A stretch of DNA of 64,000 nucleotides from NCBI RefSeq assembly GCF_019459225.1, contig NZ_JAIAZY010000009.1, forward strand, positions 42,194 to 106,193. The letters are read 5' to 3'. The notes beneath the pieces are model-generated. The model was not told where the DNA came from. It saw only the letters and a list, made by a program, of their open reading frames with translations, and did no database searches. A program made the translations under genes and the position numbers. This document shows positions 16,600 through 26,494 of the stretch, one piece after another; the stretch's first letter is position 1; the number at the start of each line of letters is the position of its first letter. This DNA comes from Bacillus sp. IITD106. GTDB lineage: Bacteria > Bacillota > Bacilli > Bacillales > Bacillaceae_C.

Positions 16600-17733
16600 A
16601 TGAAAAAGAAGCCTTTGTCATTTCTAAAGAGTTCAGGGATTAACCCATATTTATGGAGTATTTTTACCATATTGCCTTTCTATTTTATTTTTCAGTCTTC
16701 TTCAACGTTTGAAATTATAGTTGGAATTGTTTTAACGATTGTCTTTTTTATCATCTATAGACTTGCATTTATATCAAAGAGATGGCCGGTTTATCTTTGG
16801 ACTAGTATTTTAATCGCGATTTCCATTACGATGACAATCATATTCCAATTTGTTTATTTTGCATTTTACATTGCTTATTATAATGGAAACATAAAAAATC
16901 GAATTGCCTTTTTAACTTTATATATTATTCATTTAGTTTGTACGACTATCTCTATTAATTATAGTTTCGTTGTACAAAACGAATTATTTATAAAACAGCT
17001 GCCTTTTATTGTCATTATTTGGATCAGTGTCATCCTCCTTCCGTTTAATTTATACAACCGTAAGAAGCAAGAACAGCTCGAACAGCAACTCGAATATGCA
17101 AACAAAAGAATTGCCGATCTCGTCAAACAAGAAGAGAGACAGAGAATTGCTAGAGATCTACATGATACTTTAGGTCAAAAACTTTCCCTTATCGGATTAA
17201 AAAGCGATTTAGCTAGAAAATTAGTATATAAAAATCCTGAAGAAGCACGAAATGAATTACGGGATGTACAGCAAACTGCAAGAACCGCTTTGAATGAAGT
17301 TAGGAATATGGTTTCACAAATGCGAGGGATTCGACTAAAGGAAGAATTGGTTCGTGTGAAGCAAATACTGAAAGCCGCAGAAATTGATTTAGTGATTCAA
17401 GAAAATTGTAAATTATCTAATGTCTCGTTATTTTTGGAGAACATACTAAGTATGTGTATGAAGGAAGCTGTGACCAATGTTGTGAAGCATAGTAAAGCAA
17501 CGTTATGCACAATATCTTTTGAGCAATCTAAAAATGAAATTTGTATAAAAATTAAAGATAATGGCGTAGGAATAGCTGATAAAGATCTATCAAAAGGGAA
17601 CGGATTACTAGGAATGAAAGAGCGTTTAGAGTTTGTCAATGGCGATCTTCAAATTAATGGAAGTAATGGAACATTAATTACCATGACTGTACCACGGGTA
17701 ATAAAGTTATCGGATAAGGAGGAGTTGAAATGA
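16600..17733 (+). CDS. desK: Membrane thermosensor histidine kinase DesK
   Basis: Senses membrane thickness or order and phosphorylates or dephosphorylates DesR. The 377-aa protein has about five transmembrane helices in residues 14-155. A coiled linker follows, then the HisKA_3 motif RQRIARDLHDTLGQKLSLIG with the phospho-His, and an HATPase with MKEAVTNVVKHS, DNGVGI and GNGLLGMKERL. It closely follows the B. subtilis DesK pattern, including the buoy-region Lys10. The position of Asn12 reads Ser when aligned without gaps. A GAGGT site precedes the ATG. Its end overlaps desR by 4 bp. Confidence 0.94.
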   Translation: MKKKPLSFLKSSGINPYLWSIFTILPFYFIFQSSSTFEIIVGIVLTIVFFIIYRLAFISKRWPVYLWTSILIAISITMTIIFQFVYFAFYIAYYNGNIKNRIAFLTLYIIHLVCTTISINYSFVVQNELFIKQLPFIVIIWISVILLPFNLYNRKKQEQLEQQLEYANKRIADLVKQEERQRIARDLHDTLGQKLSLIGLKSDLARKLVYKNPEEARNELRDVQQTARTALNEVRNMVSQMRGIRLKEELVRVKQILKAAEIDLVIQENCKLSNVSLFLENILSMCMKEAVTNVVKHSKATLCTISFEQSKNEICIKIKDNGVGIADKDLSKGNGLLGMKERLEFVNGDLQINGSNGTLITMTVPRVIKLSDKEELK

Positions 17734-18329
17734 TTCGTATTGTCATAGCCGAAGACCAACGTATGATGTTAGGCGCATTAGGCTCACTACTTAATTTGGA
17801 AGAAGATATGGAAGTAGTGGGAAAAGCCAATAACGGAGTTGAAGCTATTTCTCTTGTGCGTAAATATCAGCCCGACATATGCATCATGGATATTGAAATG
17901 CCTGAAAAAACAGGGCTAGAGGCAGCTGAGGAACTGAACGGATTGGGATGCAAAGTGATTATTTTAACGACTTTTGCTAGGACTGGGTACTTCCAGCGAG
18001 CTATTAAAGCTGGAGTTAAAGGCTACGTTTTAAAGGATAGTCCCAGTGAAGAACTTGCTGAAACAATACGCAGTGTTATGGCAGGTAGAAGGGTTTATGC
18101 TCCTGAGTTAATGGACGATCTATATAGTGAAGAAAACCCGCTCACTACTAGGGAAAAAGCTGTCCTCGAACTAGTAGCAGATGGTAAAAATACAAAAGAA
18201 ATTGCTGATCAACTTAGTATTAAAGCTGCCACCGTCCGAAACTATATTTCACAAATTTTGGATAAACTTGAAGTAACAAACAGAATAGAAGCCATTACTC
18301 ACTCTAGGAAAAAGGGATGGTTTAAATAA
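17730..18329 (+). CDS. desR: Response regulator DesR, NarL/FixJ family
   Basis: Partner of DesK; when phosphorylated it activates the desaturase gene. The 199-aa protein has a receiver domain with acidic pocket IVIAEDQ, phospho-acceptor Asp54 in CIMDIEMP, Thr in ILTTFA and Lys in YVLKDSP. A LuxR-type helix-turn-helix follows (LTTREKAVLELVADGKNTKE, TVRNYISQILDKL). AAGGAGGAG precedes the ATG, which overlaps the desK stop. The candidate operator lies upstream of des at 15083. Confidence 0.94.
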   Translation: MIRIVIAEDQRMMLGALGSLLNLEEDMEVVGKANNGVEAISLVRKYQPDICIMDIEMPEKTGLEAAEELNGLGCKVIILTTFARTGYFQRAIKAGVKGYVLKDSPSEELAETIRSVMAGRRVYAPELMDDLYSEENPLTTREKAVLELVADGKNTKEIADQLSIKAATVRNYISQILDKLEVTNRIEAITHSRKKGWFK

Positions 18330-18415
18330 AGCACCCCTAATGAAAGCCCTCTAGATAGACAGCTAAGTTGATTATATGAAAATTCCCAATAGGTTTTACT
18401 AATATATGATCGATC

Positions 18416-18451
18416 AAAAAGACGGACATCTGCTTAATCCGTCTTTTTTTA
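18416..18451 (+). terminator. Rho-independent terminator after desR
   Basis: AAAAAGACGGA pairs with TCCGTCTTTTT around an 11-base loop, followed by a T-run. It also insulates the rhamnose promoter. Confidence 0.85.
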
Positions 18452-18492
18452 TATTTGAGGTATATTTTCATCCATTATTCCTAACTTACAAA

Positions 18493-18563
18493 AACAAACA
18501 AAAATTTAATAAACATATTCAAAAATAAACAAATATAATGTATACTAAAACAAACAACAAAAA
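18493..18563 (+). promoter_or_regulatory. Rhamnose operon promoter with repeated AAACAAA elements
   Basis: A -35 TTCAAA (18518-18523) and -10 TATACT (18541-18546) are 17 bp apart. AAACAAA-type repeats lie at 18493-18504, 18525-18536 and 18547-18563, before, between and after these boxes. The same motif recurs ahead of the DeoR gene (23471-23491). They are therefore candidate operators for that regulator, by inference from shared position. Confidence 0.5.
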
Positions 18564-18577
18564 TATGGAGGGGCAAA

Positions 18578-20647
18578 ATGGTTAAAAATTTATGGAATCA
18601 TGAACATTCTTCAAAGTTACCTCATGGGGTAGAGGAACTTGTTTACCGTTCGAACTTACTCGGTTCAGATCGTTCCATTTGTAACTGGGGCGGTGGTAAT
18701 ACATCGATGAAAACAGTTGAGAAGGACTTTCGTGGACGTGAAATTGAGGTTATGTGGGTGAAGGGCAGCGGCTCCGATTTAGCTACGATGAAGGCTAAAA
18801 ACTTTACTGGATTAAAATTGGAAGATATACGACCGTTGATAGAGCGTGATGAAATGTCTGATGAAGAAATGGTCGCTTATCTCGCTCATTGTATGATTGA
18901 CAGTAGGCATCCTCGAGCATCAATCGAAACTTTGTTACATGCTTTCCTGCCGTTTAATCATGTGGACCATACTCACCCTGATGCCATCATCAGTATTTGC
19001 TGTGCAGATAATGGAAAAGAAATCGCGAAAGAAATTTATAGGGATCGATTCGTATGGGTTCCTTATATACGACCGGGTTTTACCCTTTCCAAAATGATTG
19101 CCGAAGGAGTTAGAAACAATCCTAATGCCGAGCTTGTATTAATGGAAAAACACGGACTTGTCACTTGGGGTGAATCATCACAAGAATCTTATGAAAAAAC
19201 ACTTGCGGTTATTAATGAAGCTGAGGAATATATTCAACACAAAATTAATGAAGAAACGATTTTTGGTGGACAAAAATACATATCTCTGCAAGAAAATGAT
19301 CGATTAAATATTTTAGCAAACGTGATGCCGATTATTAGAGGAGCAGTTAGTACAGATAAGAAAATGATTCTTTCATATGATGATAAGGATGACGTTCTCC
19401 AGTTTGTGAATAGCAGAAATGCTAAGGAACTATCTCAGGTAGGTGCAGCTTGTCCTGATCATTTAGTGCATACGAAACGAACCCCTCTCTACATTGACTG
19501 GAACCCTCAATTAGATAATATAGAAACATTGGAAAATAGAATCTTAGAAGGAATAACCCAATTCAAACTTGAGTATTCAGAGTATTTCAAAAGAAATAAA
19601 AACGAAAGTGATCAAATATTTGAAGCAGCTCCAAGAGTTATTCTTATACCAGGAATCGGAATGGTCAATACTGGGAAAACATTGGCCATGGCAAAAGTAA
19701 GTGGTGAGCTTTATCACCGTGCCATTGCTGTAATGAAAGGTGCAACGACACTCGGAAATTTTGTTTCTTTAAGTGAAAATGAATCATATAACGTTGAATA
19801 TTGGCCACTTGAACTATATAAACTCACACTTGCACCACCAGAGCTAGAATTTTCACGAAAAGTAGCTTTTATTACAGGGGGGGCTGGTGGTATTGGAAGT
19901 TCAACAGCTCGCCGTTTAGTTTCCGAAGGGGCTCATGTCATCATCGCAGATTTGAATGTTGAAGGGGCTCAAAAACTAGCAAATGAAATTAACGAAGCAT
20001 TTGGAGAAGGAAGAGCTCATGCCTTAAAAATGGACGTAACAAGTGAGACACTAGTAAAAACAGCATTCGAAAGATCAGCTTTAACTTATGGTGGGGTGGA
20101 CATAATCGTCAATAATGCCGGACTTGCTACATCTAGTCCATTTGATGAGACAAGTTTAAACGAATGGAGCTTGAATATTAACGTTCTCGGAACAGGATAT
20201 TTTCTAGTAGCACGCGAAGCTTTTAAGCAGATGAAAAAGCAAGGCATGGGAGGGAATATGGTTTTTGTTGGCTCCAAAAACTCTTTATATGCTGGTAAAA
20301 ATGTAACGGCATATAGTTCAGCAAAGGCGCTTGAGACCCATCTAGCACGATGCATAGCTGCTGAAGGCGGGGAATATGGAATTCGAGTGAATTCTGTTTT
20401 ACCAGATGCGGTTTTACAAGGATCTGCTATTTGGGACTCCAGTTGGCGTGAAGAGCGTGCCGCTTCTTATGGAATTAAACCGGATGAACTGGAAGAATAT
20501 TATAGAAAAAGAACAACATTACAGGTAAATATCTTTCCAGAAGATATTGCAGAATCAATTGCATTTTTTGCTTCATCAAAATCTGAAAAAACTACTGGTT
20601 GCATGATTACAGTCGATGGTGGTGTTCCAGCAGCGTTTACGAGGTAA
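18578..20647 (+). CDS. rhaEW: Bifunctional rhamnulose-1-phosphate aldolase / L-lactaldehyde dehydrogenase
   Basis: Splits L-rhamnulose 1-phosphate to dihydroxyacetone phosphate and L-lactaldehyde, then oxidises the aldehyde. This 689-aa fusion is the Bacillus form. The N-terminal class II aldolase domain (about residues 1-400) has the zinc motif DHTHPDAI and EKHGLVTWG. The C-terminal short-chain dehydrogenase domain (about 425-689) has TGGAGGIGSS, NNAG, and the active-site YSSAK. GGAGGGG precedes the ATG. It heads the operon with rhaB and rhaA downstream. Confidence 0.95.
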   Translation: MVKNLWNHEHSSKLPHGVEELVYRSNLLGSDRSICNWGGGNTSMKTVEKDFRGREIEVMWVKGSGSDLATMKAKNFTGLKLEDIRPLIERDEMSDEEMVAYLAHCMIDSRHPRASIETLLHAFLPFNHVDHTHPDAIISICCADNGKEIAKEIYRDRFVWVPYIRPGFTLSKMIAEGVRNNPNAELVLMEKHGLVTWGESSQESYEKTLAVINEAEEYIQHKINEETIFGGQKYISLQENDRLNILANVMPIIRGAVSTDKKMILSYDDKDDVLQFVNSRNAKELSQVGAACPDHLVHTKRTPLYIDWNPQLDNIETLENRILEGITQFKLEYSEYFKRNKNESDQIFEAAPRVILIPGIGMVNTGKTLAMAKVSGELYHRAIAVMKGATTLGNFVSLSENESYNVEYWPLELYKLTLAPPELEFSRKVAFITGGAGGIGSSTARRLVSEGAHVIIADLNVEGAQKLANEINEAFGEGRAHALKMDVTSETLVKTAFERSALTYGGVDIIVNNAGLATSSPFDETSLNEWSLNINVLGTGYFLVAREAFKQMKKQGMGGNMVFVGSKNSLYAGKNVTAYSSAKALETHLARCIAAEGGEYGIRVNSVLPDAVLQGSAIWDSSWREERAASYGIKPDELEEYYRKRTTLQVNIFPEDIAESIAFFASSKSEKTTGCMITVDGGVPAAFTR

Positions 20648-20671
20648 GAATCATAATTTTGAGGTGAGAAA

Positions 20672-22162
20672 ATGCTCCATATTGCGGTAGATATTGGTGC
20701 GTCTAGCGGGCGCTTGGTCGCTGGTAAAATAGAAAATGGAAAACTAAGCATCCAAGAGATTCATAGATTTCCAAATGGTTTTAAGAATATCAACGGTACT
20801 TATGTTTGGGATATTGATCATCTATTAGCAGAAATTTTAAATGGATTGTCCATCGTAAAATCGATGGGATATGAAGATTGCACGGTGGGGATTGATACAT
20901 GGGCTGTAGATTACGCCTTGGTAGGCAAAGATGGGAAACGACTTCAAGAAGTTGTTTCCTATCGAGACCACCGTACAGATTATTCAATTGAAAAGTTTTC
21001 AAAGATTATTTCAAAAGAAAAAATATATGAAAAAACAGGGATACAATTTCTACCATTCAACACTATTTATCAGTTATATGAAGAAAAGAAACATTTATTG
21101 AATGAGACAGAAAAAATATTATTGGTTCCGGATTATTTAGGCTTCAGGTTAACTGGTATCGCTGCTGCAGAGATGACCAATGCATCTACAACCCAATTGA
21201 TGAATGTAAAAAAAAGAACATTCGATCCCGATTTACTTGCAGCAATATCTATAAAAACAGAGCAATTCGGAGATCTTGTTGAACCAGGGACTATTCTAGG
21301 GACATTGCGAAGAGAATGGTTTCCAGATTATGATTTACCGAAATGCACCATCATTAATATAGCATCGCATGATACCGCTTCTGCCATTATCGGAACACCT
21401 GGAAAAGGAGATAATTGGGCTTATTTAAGCAGCGGCACATGGTCTCTTCTTGGAATGGAGCTCAACTCACCTGTCATCAATGAAACTTCTTTTAAAGAGA
21501 ATTACACGAATGAATGGGGAGCTTTCGGAACCTACCGTTTTTTGAAAAACATTATGGGGATGTGGATTTTGCAGGAAGTCGAGCGGAATCTACAAGAAGA
21601 AGTTACATTTGAACAGCTAATCGAAGAAGCGAAGCAAGTGAAACCGTATAGTCAATTCATAAATTTTGATGATCAGCGCTTTTTAAATCCGGAAAATATG
21701 ATTGTTGAAATCCAGTCATATTGTTCGGAAACAAATCAAACTGTTCCAAAAACACCAGGGGAACTAGCTGCGGCCGGTTTTTATAATTTAGCAATAATGT
21801 ATACGGTTGCAATCGAAGAGTTAGAGTCAATTGTTGGGAAAAAAATAGAACATCTCCATATCGTCGGAGGCGGCTCGCGAAATGAGTTTTTAAACCAACT
21901 GACTGCAGATTTAAGTAAGAAGATCATTTACAGCGGCCCAGTAGAAGCGACCGCCATTGGAAATTTGTTAATGCAACTTATTTCTACTGATAAAATCAAT
22001 AGCTTACAAGCAGGAAGATTACTTGTAAGCGAGTCTTTTGAAATAAAAAAATATCAACCAAGCTCGTTAAACAATCAAGAGGTTGTTGAAAACTTTAAAG
22101 AAATTGTTTTTACGAATAATGATAGATTATATGAAAATAATGAGAGGGGAACCAATAAATGA
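20672..22162 (+). CDS. rhaB: L-rhamnulokinase
   Basis: Phosphorylates L-rhamnulose at C1. The 496-aa FGGY-family kinase shows the N-terminal phosphate loop [35 protein letters not shown] and the C-terminal adenosine site [14 protein letters not shown], all typical of rhamnulokinases. GAGGTGAG precedes the ATG. It follows rhaEW by 24 bp and overlaps rhaA by 4 bp (ATGA). Confidence 0.95.
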   Translation: MLHIAVDIGASSGRLVAGKIENGKLSIQEIHRFPNGFKNINGTYVWDIDHLLAEILNGLSIVKSMGYEDCTVGIDTWAVDYALVGKDGKRLQEVVSYRDHRTDYSIEKFSKIISKEKIYEKTGIQFLPFNTIYQLYEEKKHLLNETEKILLVPDYLGFRLTGIAAAEMTNASTTQLMNVKKRTFDPDLLAAISIKTEQFGDLVEPGTILGTLRREWFPDYDLPKCTIINIASHDTASAIIGTPGKGDNWAYLSSGTWSLLGMELNSPVINETSFKENYTNEWGAFGTYRFLKNIMGMWILQEVERNLQEEVTFEQLIEEAKQVKPYSQFINFDDQRFLNPENMIVEIQSYCSETNQTVPKTPGELAAAGFYNLAIMYTVAIEELESIVGKKIEHLHIVGGGSRNEFLNQLTADLSKKIIYSGPVEATAIGNLLMQLISTDKINSLQAGRLLVSESFEIKKYQPSSLNNQEVVENFKEIVFTNNDRLYENNERGTNK

Positions 22163-23409
22163 TCCAAGAAAATTACGAAATGGCCAAAAAAGCGTATGAA
22201 AAATGGGGTATTGATGTTGACGATGTGTTGGAAAAACTTAAAAAAGTTCCTATATCCATCCATTGTTGGCAGGGGGATGATATTTCAGGATTTGAAGTAA
22301 ATCAAAGAGAGTTGTCTGGTGGTATTGATGTAACTGGAAACTATCCAGGTAAAGCTACAAATCCTAAAGAGCTTAGGATGGATTTGGAAAAAGCACTTTC
22401 TCTTATTCCTGGGAAACATCGTGTCAATTTACACGCCATATACGCTGAGACGGATGGATCTGTCGTTGATCGAAACGAAATCGAACCAAAGCATTTTGAA
22501 AACTGGGTAACATGGGCAAAAGAGAGAGGGCTTGGATTAGATTTTAATCCAACTTTATTTTCTCATGAAAAGGCTGAAGATGGACTTACATTATCACATC
22601 CGGATGTGGAAATTCGTCAATTTTGGATCGACCATTGTATTGCCAGTAGAAAAATTGGTGAATATTTTGGAAAGGAACTCGGTTCTCCATGTCTAACAAA
22701 TATTTGGATTCCTGATGGATATAAAGATATGCCAAGTGACCGTCTTACACCGAGAAAAAGACTTAAGGATTCCCTTGATGAAATTTTTGCTGCTGATGTC
22801 GACGAAGGACATAATATTGACGCAGTCGAAAGTAAGTTATTTGGAATTGGATCTGAAGCATTTGTCGTTGGATCACATGAATTTTACCTTGGCTACGCGT
22901 TAAAAAATAATAAACTCTGTTTATTGGATACTGGTCATTTCCATCCGACTGAAACAGTATCCAATAAGATTTCAGCGATGCTGCTGTTTAGTGACAAATT
23001 AGCCCTGCATGTTTCTCGTCCTGTCCGATGGGATAGTGATCATGTTGTCGTATTGGATGATGAACTTCGGGAAATCGCTCTCGAAATAGTAAGAAATGAT
23101 GCACTCGATAAAGTTATGATTGGACTGGACTTTTTCGATGCAAGCATCAATCGAGTAGCTGCTTGGACAATTGGTACACGGAATATGATAAAAGCATTAC
23201 TATATGCGTTGCTTACCCCAAATGAATATATGAAACAACTGCAAGATGATGGGAATTTTACTGAAAGACTAGCATTAATTGAAGAATTTAAAACATATCC
23301 TTTTGGAGCTATTTGGGACTATTATTGTGAAACGATGGATGTTCCAGTAAAGGAAACATGGTTAAACGAAGTAAAAGCGTACGAGGAAACAATTTTATCA
23401 AAACGTTAA
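22159..23409 (+). CDS. rhaA: L-rhamnose isomerase
   Basis: Isomerises L-rhamnose to L-rhamnulose in the cytoplasm with Mn2+. The 416-aa length and motifs [65 protein letters not shown] and [12 protein letters not shown] match the RhaA family throughout. The start lies inside the rhaB stop, with GAGGGG ahead. No rhamnose mutarotase (rhaM) or transporter gene is present nearby, unlike the fuller operon I recall from B. subtilis. Confidence 0.96.
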   Translation: MIQENYEMAKKAYEKWGIDVDDVLEKLKKVPISIHCWQGDDISGFEVNQRELSGGIDVTGNYPGKATNPKELRMDLEKALSLIPGKHRVNLHAIYAETDGSVVDRNEIEPKHFENWVTWAKERGLGLDFNPTLFSHEKAEDGLTLSHPDVEIRQFWIDHCIASRKIGEYFGKELGSPCLTNIWIPDGYKDMPSDRLTPRKRLKDSLDEIFAADVDEGHNIDAVESKLFGIGSEAFVVGSHEFYLGYALKNNKLCLLDTGHFHPTETVSNKISAMLLFSDKLALHVSRPVRWDSDHVVVLDDELREIALEIVRNDALDKVMIGLDFFDASINRVAAWTIGTRNMIKALLYALLTPNEYMKQLQDDGNFTERLALIEEFKTYPFGAIWDYYCETMDVPVKETWLNEVKAYEETILSKR

Positions 23410-23451
23410 ATCTTCTTGTTCTGACCAATAGTCGTACTAAGAAATCTGTGC

Positions 23452-23491
23452 TATAATTTTTTTATCACATATAAACAAAAAGAAACAAAAG
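23452..23491 (+). promoter_or_regulatory. Promoter and candidate operator of the rhamnose regulator gene
   Basis: A -10 TATAAT (23452-23457) is followed by ATAAACAAAA (23471-23480) and GAAACAAAAG (23482-23491), the motif repeated before rhaEW. This fits autoregulation. The -35 is weak. Confidence 0.4.
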
Positions 23492-23507
23492 TCAGGGGCG
23501 TTTACTA

Positions 23508-24347
23508 TTGCTCGTAGCAGAAAGACATAAAAAGATTGTAGAAATTGTTAATAATCGTTTAAGTATTCGTGTTTCCGAATTAAGCGAAATTTTTTCGGTA
23601 ACGGAAGAAACGATTCGTCGTGATCTTGAAAAGTTAGAAAGTGAAGGAAAGCTTCAGAGAAGTCATGGGGGAGCCGTTAGTATACAAGAACCCGATTCAG
23701 AAATTCATTTTTCAGAGAGAGTTATAACAAATGTTCCTGAAAAAAAAGCAATCGCAAAAGAAGCGGCAGATCAAGTTAATCATGGCGACAGAATCATTTT
23801 AGATGCAAGTACAACAGCATGGTACATGGCAAAAGAATTGCCAAACATTCCACTTACCGTAGTAACTAACTCGATAAAAGTCGTTATGGAGCTTAGCAAG
23901 AAAGAAAAAATAGAAGTGATTTCTACAGGAGGAAAACTTCTTTCAAGATCATTATCTTTTGTAGGACCTCTAGCCGAACTATCCATTTCAAATTATCATG
24001 TCGACAAAGCATTTATTTCTTGTACAGGTGTTCATTTCGAGGATGGTCTTAGCGATTCCAACGAACTTCAAGCACTGATTAAAAAGCAAATGATCATGAG
24101 ATCTGAACGAGTGTATTTAATGGCAGATTCAAGCAAGTTTGGCAAAAGGGCGTTTTCGCAAATTCACTCAATACAAGAGGTGGATATCGTAATAACTGAC
24201 AAAAAAATTGATCCTATTGCAAAAAATTTGTTAGAGGAAAATAACATAAATGTCGTGACTGCACAATTATCAAATTTCCAAGCTTTTCAGGATCGACAAT
24301 TGCCAATCTTAAAAAGTAAAAATCAAAAGTTAAGACTTCGTCGATAA
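23508..24347 (+). CDS. rhaR: DeoR-family transcriptional regulator of rhamnose utilisation
   Basis: A 279-aa DeoR regulator. Residues about 5-60 form the winged helix-turn-helix (RHKKIVEIVNNRLSIRVSEL, EETIRRDLEKLESEGKLQRS, HGGAV). The rest is the sugar-phosphate-sensing DeoRC domain (ILDASTTAWYMAKEL, VVTNSIKV, STGGKL, MADSSKFGKRAF). The start is TTG at 23508, with CAGGGGCG seven bases before. It lies 98 bp after rhaA on the same strand and likely represses the operon until a rhamnose phosphate binds. In B. subtilis the regulator sits inside the operon. The name is by context. Confidence 0.85.
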   Translation: MLVAERHKKIVEIVNNRLSIRVSELSEIFSVTEETIRRDLEKLESEGKLQRSHGGAVSIQEPDSEIHFSERVITNVPEKKAIAKEAADQVNHGDRIILDASTTAWYMAKELPNIPLTVVTNSIKVVMELSKKEKIEVISTGGKLLSRSLSFVGPLAELSISNYHVDKAFISCTGVHFEDGLSDSNELQALIKKQMIMRSERVYLMADSSKFGKRAFSQIHSIQEVDIVITDKKIDPIAKNLLEENNINVVTAQLSNFQAFQDRQLPILKSKNQKLRLRR

Positions 24348-24355
24348 TTCAGCGC

Positions 24356-24384
24356 TTGATTTATCATTGATTTTCTTCTATACT
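24356..24384 (+). promoter_or_regulatory. Sigma-A promoter of the argS T-box transcript
   Basis: TTGATT (24356-24361) and TATACT (24379-24384) are separated by exactly 17 bp, a strong vegetative promoter, directly before the leader RNA. Confidence 0.7.
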
Positions 24385-24394
24385 TGCAAAAATA

Positions 24395-24630
24395 AATATT
24401 GTGATTTCGGTGATAAAGAGAGTAGTTATGATCATTTCTGAAGCGAGTTAGGGATGGTGAGAGCCTAATAGAAAAATCATAATGAAGCGCACTTTTGAGA
24501 AATGTACCTGAAACAATAAGTAGGGTACTATCGGGGAGCCCCCCGTTATCAATGTAAGAAGGTTCATTTGAACAATAAGAGTGGTACCGCGGGTAATCTC
24601 GTCTCTAATTTGAGACGGGATTTTTTTATT
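24395..24630 (+). ncRNA. T-box riboswitch controlling argS
   Basis: A leader RNA that reads the charging state of tRNA-Arg. The stem I base AAGAGAGTAG and an AG-bulge region (GGTGAGAGCC) are present. CGC at 24488-24490 is the best candidate Arg specifier. The T-box AGAGTGGTACCGCGG is centred on 24587, and its UGGU would pair with a tRNA ending ACCA. The terminator ATCTCGTCTC/GAGACGGGAT plus T-run ends near 24627. Uncharged tRNA-Arg should favour read-through. Confidence 0.92.
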
Positions 24631-24652
24631 TTACAAATTGGAGGTATGTAGA

Positions 24653-26344
24653 ATGGATTTTATAAAAACATATGCAGAACAAATAACAGCTTCTTTAAAC
24701 GAAGCATTAACTTTAGATGATGTCACTCGATTAATTGAAAAACCGAAGTTCGAGGATCAAGGTGATCTAGCTTTTCCATGCTTTATGCTAGCCAAGCAAT
24801 TAAGAAAATCTCCAGCACAAATAGCCCAAGATTTAGCGAGCAAAATTGAACATCCTTCTTTTGAAAAAGTGGAAGCGAACGGACCGTATGTAAATGCCTT
24901 TCTTAATAAAAATCTGACGAGTCTAGAGATTTTACAATCAATTTTAAAAGAAGGAAGTCTTTATGGCTCGCTTGAGACGGGGAAAGGAAAGACGATCACG
25001 ATTGATTTTTCATCACCTAATATAGCAAAACCATTTTCAATGGGGCATCTTCGATCAACTGTTATCGGAAATGCTCTTGCACTTATCGCTGAAAAATGTG
25101 GTTATAAAGCTGTTAGAATTAACCATTTAGGGGATTGGGGAACACAGTTTGGCAAGCTCATAGTTGCTTATAATCGTTGGGGTAATGAAGAAAAGGTAAA
25201 AGCTGAGCCCATAAAAGAATTATTAAGCCTTTACGTAAAATTTCATGAAGACGCAGAAACTGATCCAAGTTTGGAAGATGAAGCAAGAATGTGGTTTAAA
25301 CGATTAGAGGAGGGTGATATTGAAGCACAAAACCTTTGGAAATGGTTTAGAGATGAATCTTTGCAAGAATTCACGAAAATTTATTCCTTGTTGGGCGTTC
25401 ACTTTGATTCCTATCATGGAGAAGCTTTTTATAATGATAAGATGGATAAAACGATACAATTGATAAGTGATAAAAATCTACTTACACAATCTGAAGGTGC
25501 TCAGGTTGTTGAATTAAAGGAATTTGACTTGCCTCCATGCTTAATTATGAAAAAAGATGGAGCTACGCTTTATGCAACTAGAGATTTAACTGCGGCTTTA
25601 TACAGAAAGGAAACGTATCATTTTGACAAAGCGTTATATGTAGTTGGGCAGGAACAAAGCCTTCATTTTAAACAAGTATTTCTAGTCCTTGAAAAAATGG
25701 GATACGCCTGGACAAAAGATATGATCCATATTCCATTTGGGTTTATTTTAAAAGATGGCAAAAAGATGTCGACAAGAAAAGGAAAAGTTGTTTTATTGGA
25801 AGAAGTAATCAATGAAGCCATTCAAATGGCTAAAAAGAATATTGAAGAAAAAAATCCGAACCTTTTAAATAAAGAAGAAGTGGCCAATATGGTCGGTGTT
25901 GGAGCCATTATTTTTCACGACTTAAAAAATGAAAGACAAAACAATATCGAATTTTCCCTTGAAGATATGTTAAAATTCGAAGGGACGACCGGACCTTATG
26001 TGCAATATACGCATGCGAGAGCTTGTTCTATATTAAAAAAAGCGAACTATAACGGTCATAACACCGTTCCAGCAGGATTACATGACGATTATTCCTGGCC
26101 AATTGTAAAGCTTTTAATGGAGTTTCCAGGCGTTATTGAAAAGAGCTTCGTACTTTTCGAACCATCCATCCTTGCAAAATATTTGCTCGATGTTTCAAAG
26201 GAATTTAATAAATATTATAGCCATGTTAAGATTTTATCAAATGAAGCTGGAATAGAAAGTCGACTAGCACTTGTCAAATGTACAACAATTATATTAAAAG
26301 AAGGTTTAAGATTATTAGGCTTAAAGGCACCGGAAGAAATGTAA
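24653..26344 (+). CDS. argS: Arginyl-tRNA synthetase, T-box-controlled, probably a second copy
   Basis: Charges tRNA-Arg. The 563-aa class I enzyme has the N-terminal tRNA-recognition domain (about residues 1-85), the HIGH-region SPNIAKPFSMGHLRST, NHLGDWGTQFGKL, KMSTRKGKV and the C-terminal anticodon domain. The HIGH position reads S-M-G-H. The SPNIAKPF type differs from the NPTG-LHLGHARGA type that I recall for the main Bacillus ArgS, so this is likely the additional, amino-acid-starvation-induced form. The start at ATG 24653 is set by TTGGAGGT. It is monocistronic. Confidence 0.93.
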   Translation: MDFIKTYAEQITASLNEALTLDDVTRLIEKPKFEDQGDLAFPCFMLAKQLRKSPAQIAQDLASKIEHPSFEKVEANGPYVNAFLNKNLTSLEILQSILKEGSLYGSLETGKGKTITIDFSSPNIAKPFSMGHLRSTVIGNALALIAEKCGYKAVRINHLGDWGTQFGKLIVAYNRWGNEEKVKAEPIKELLSLYVKFHEDAETDPSLEDEARMWFKRLEEGDIEAQNLWKWFRDESLQEFTKIYSLLGVHFDSYHGEAFYNDKMDKTIQLISDKNLLTQSEGAQVVELKEFDLPPCLIMKKDGATLYATRDLTAALYRKETYHFDKALYVVGQEQSLHFKQVFLVLEKMGYAWTKDMIHIPFGFILKDGKKMSTRKGKVVLLEEVINEAIQMAKKNIEEKNPNLLNKEEVANMVGVGAIIFHDLKNERQNNIEFSLEDMLKFEGTTGPYVQYTHARACSILKKANYNGHNTVPAGLHDDYSWPIVKLLMEFPGVIEKSFVLFEPSILAKYLLDVSKEFNKYYSHVKILSNEAGIESRLALVKCTTIILKEGLRLLGLKAPEEM

Positions 26345-26494
26345 TGAATGGGTTAGAAACATAATATAGATAAATGAATAAGATAAATGGTACGAATTGT
26401 GCGCTTATTAGGAAATCTTGAATGGGCGTTGCTTATGATTCATAATTAATTTAATATCTATATATACTTAAAATAAATTAAGAGGCAGAATAAA

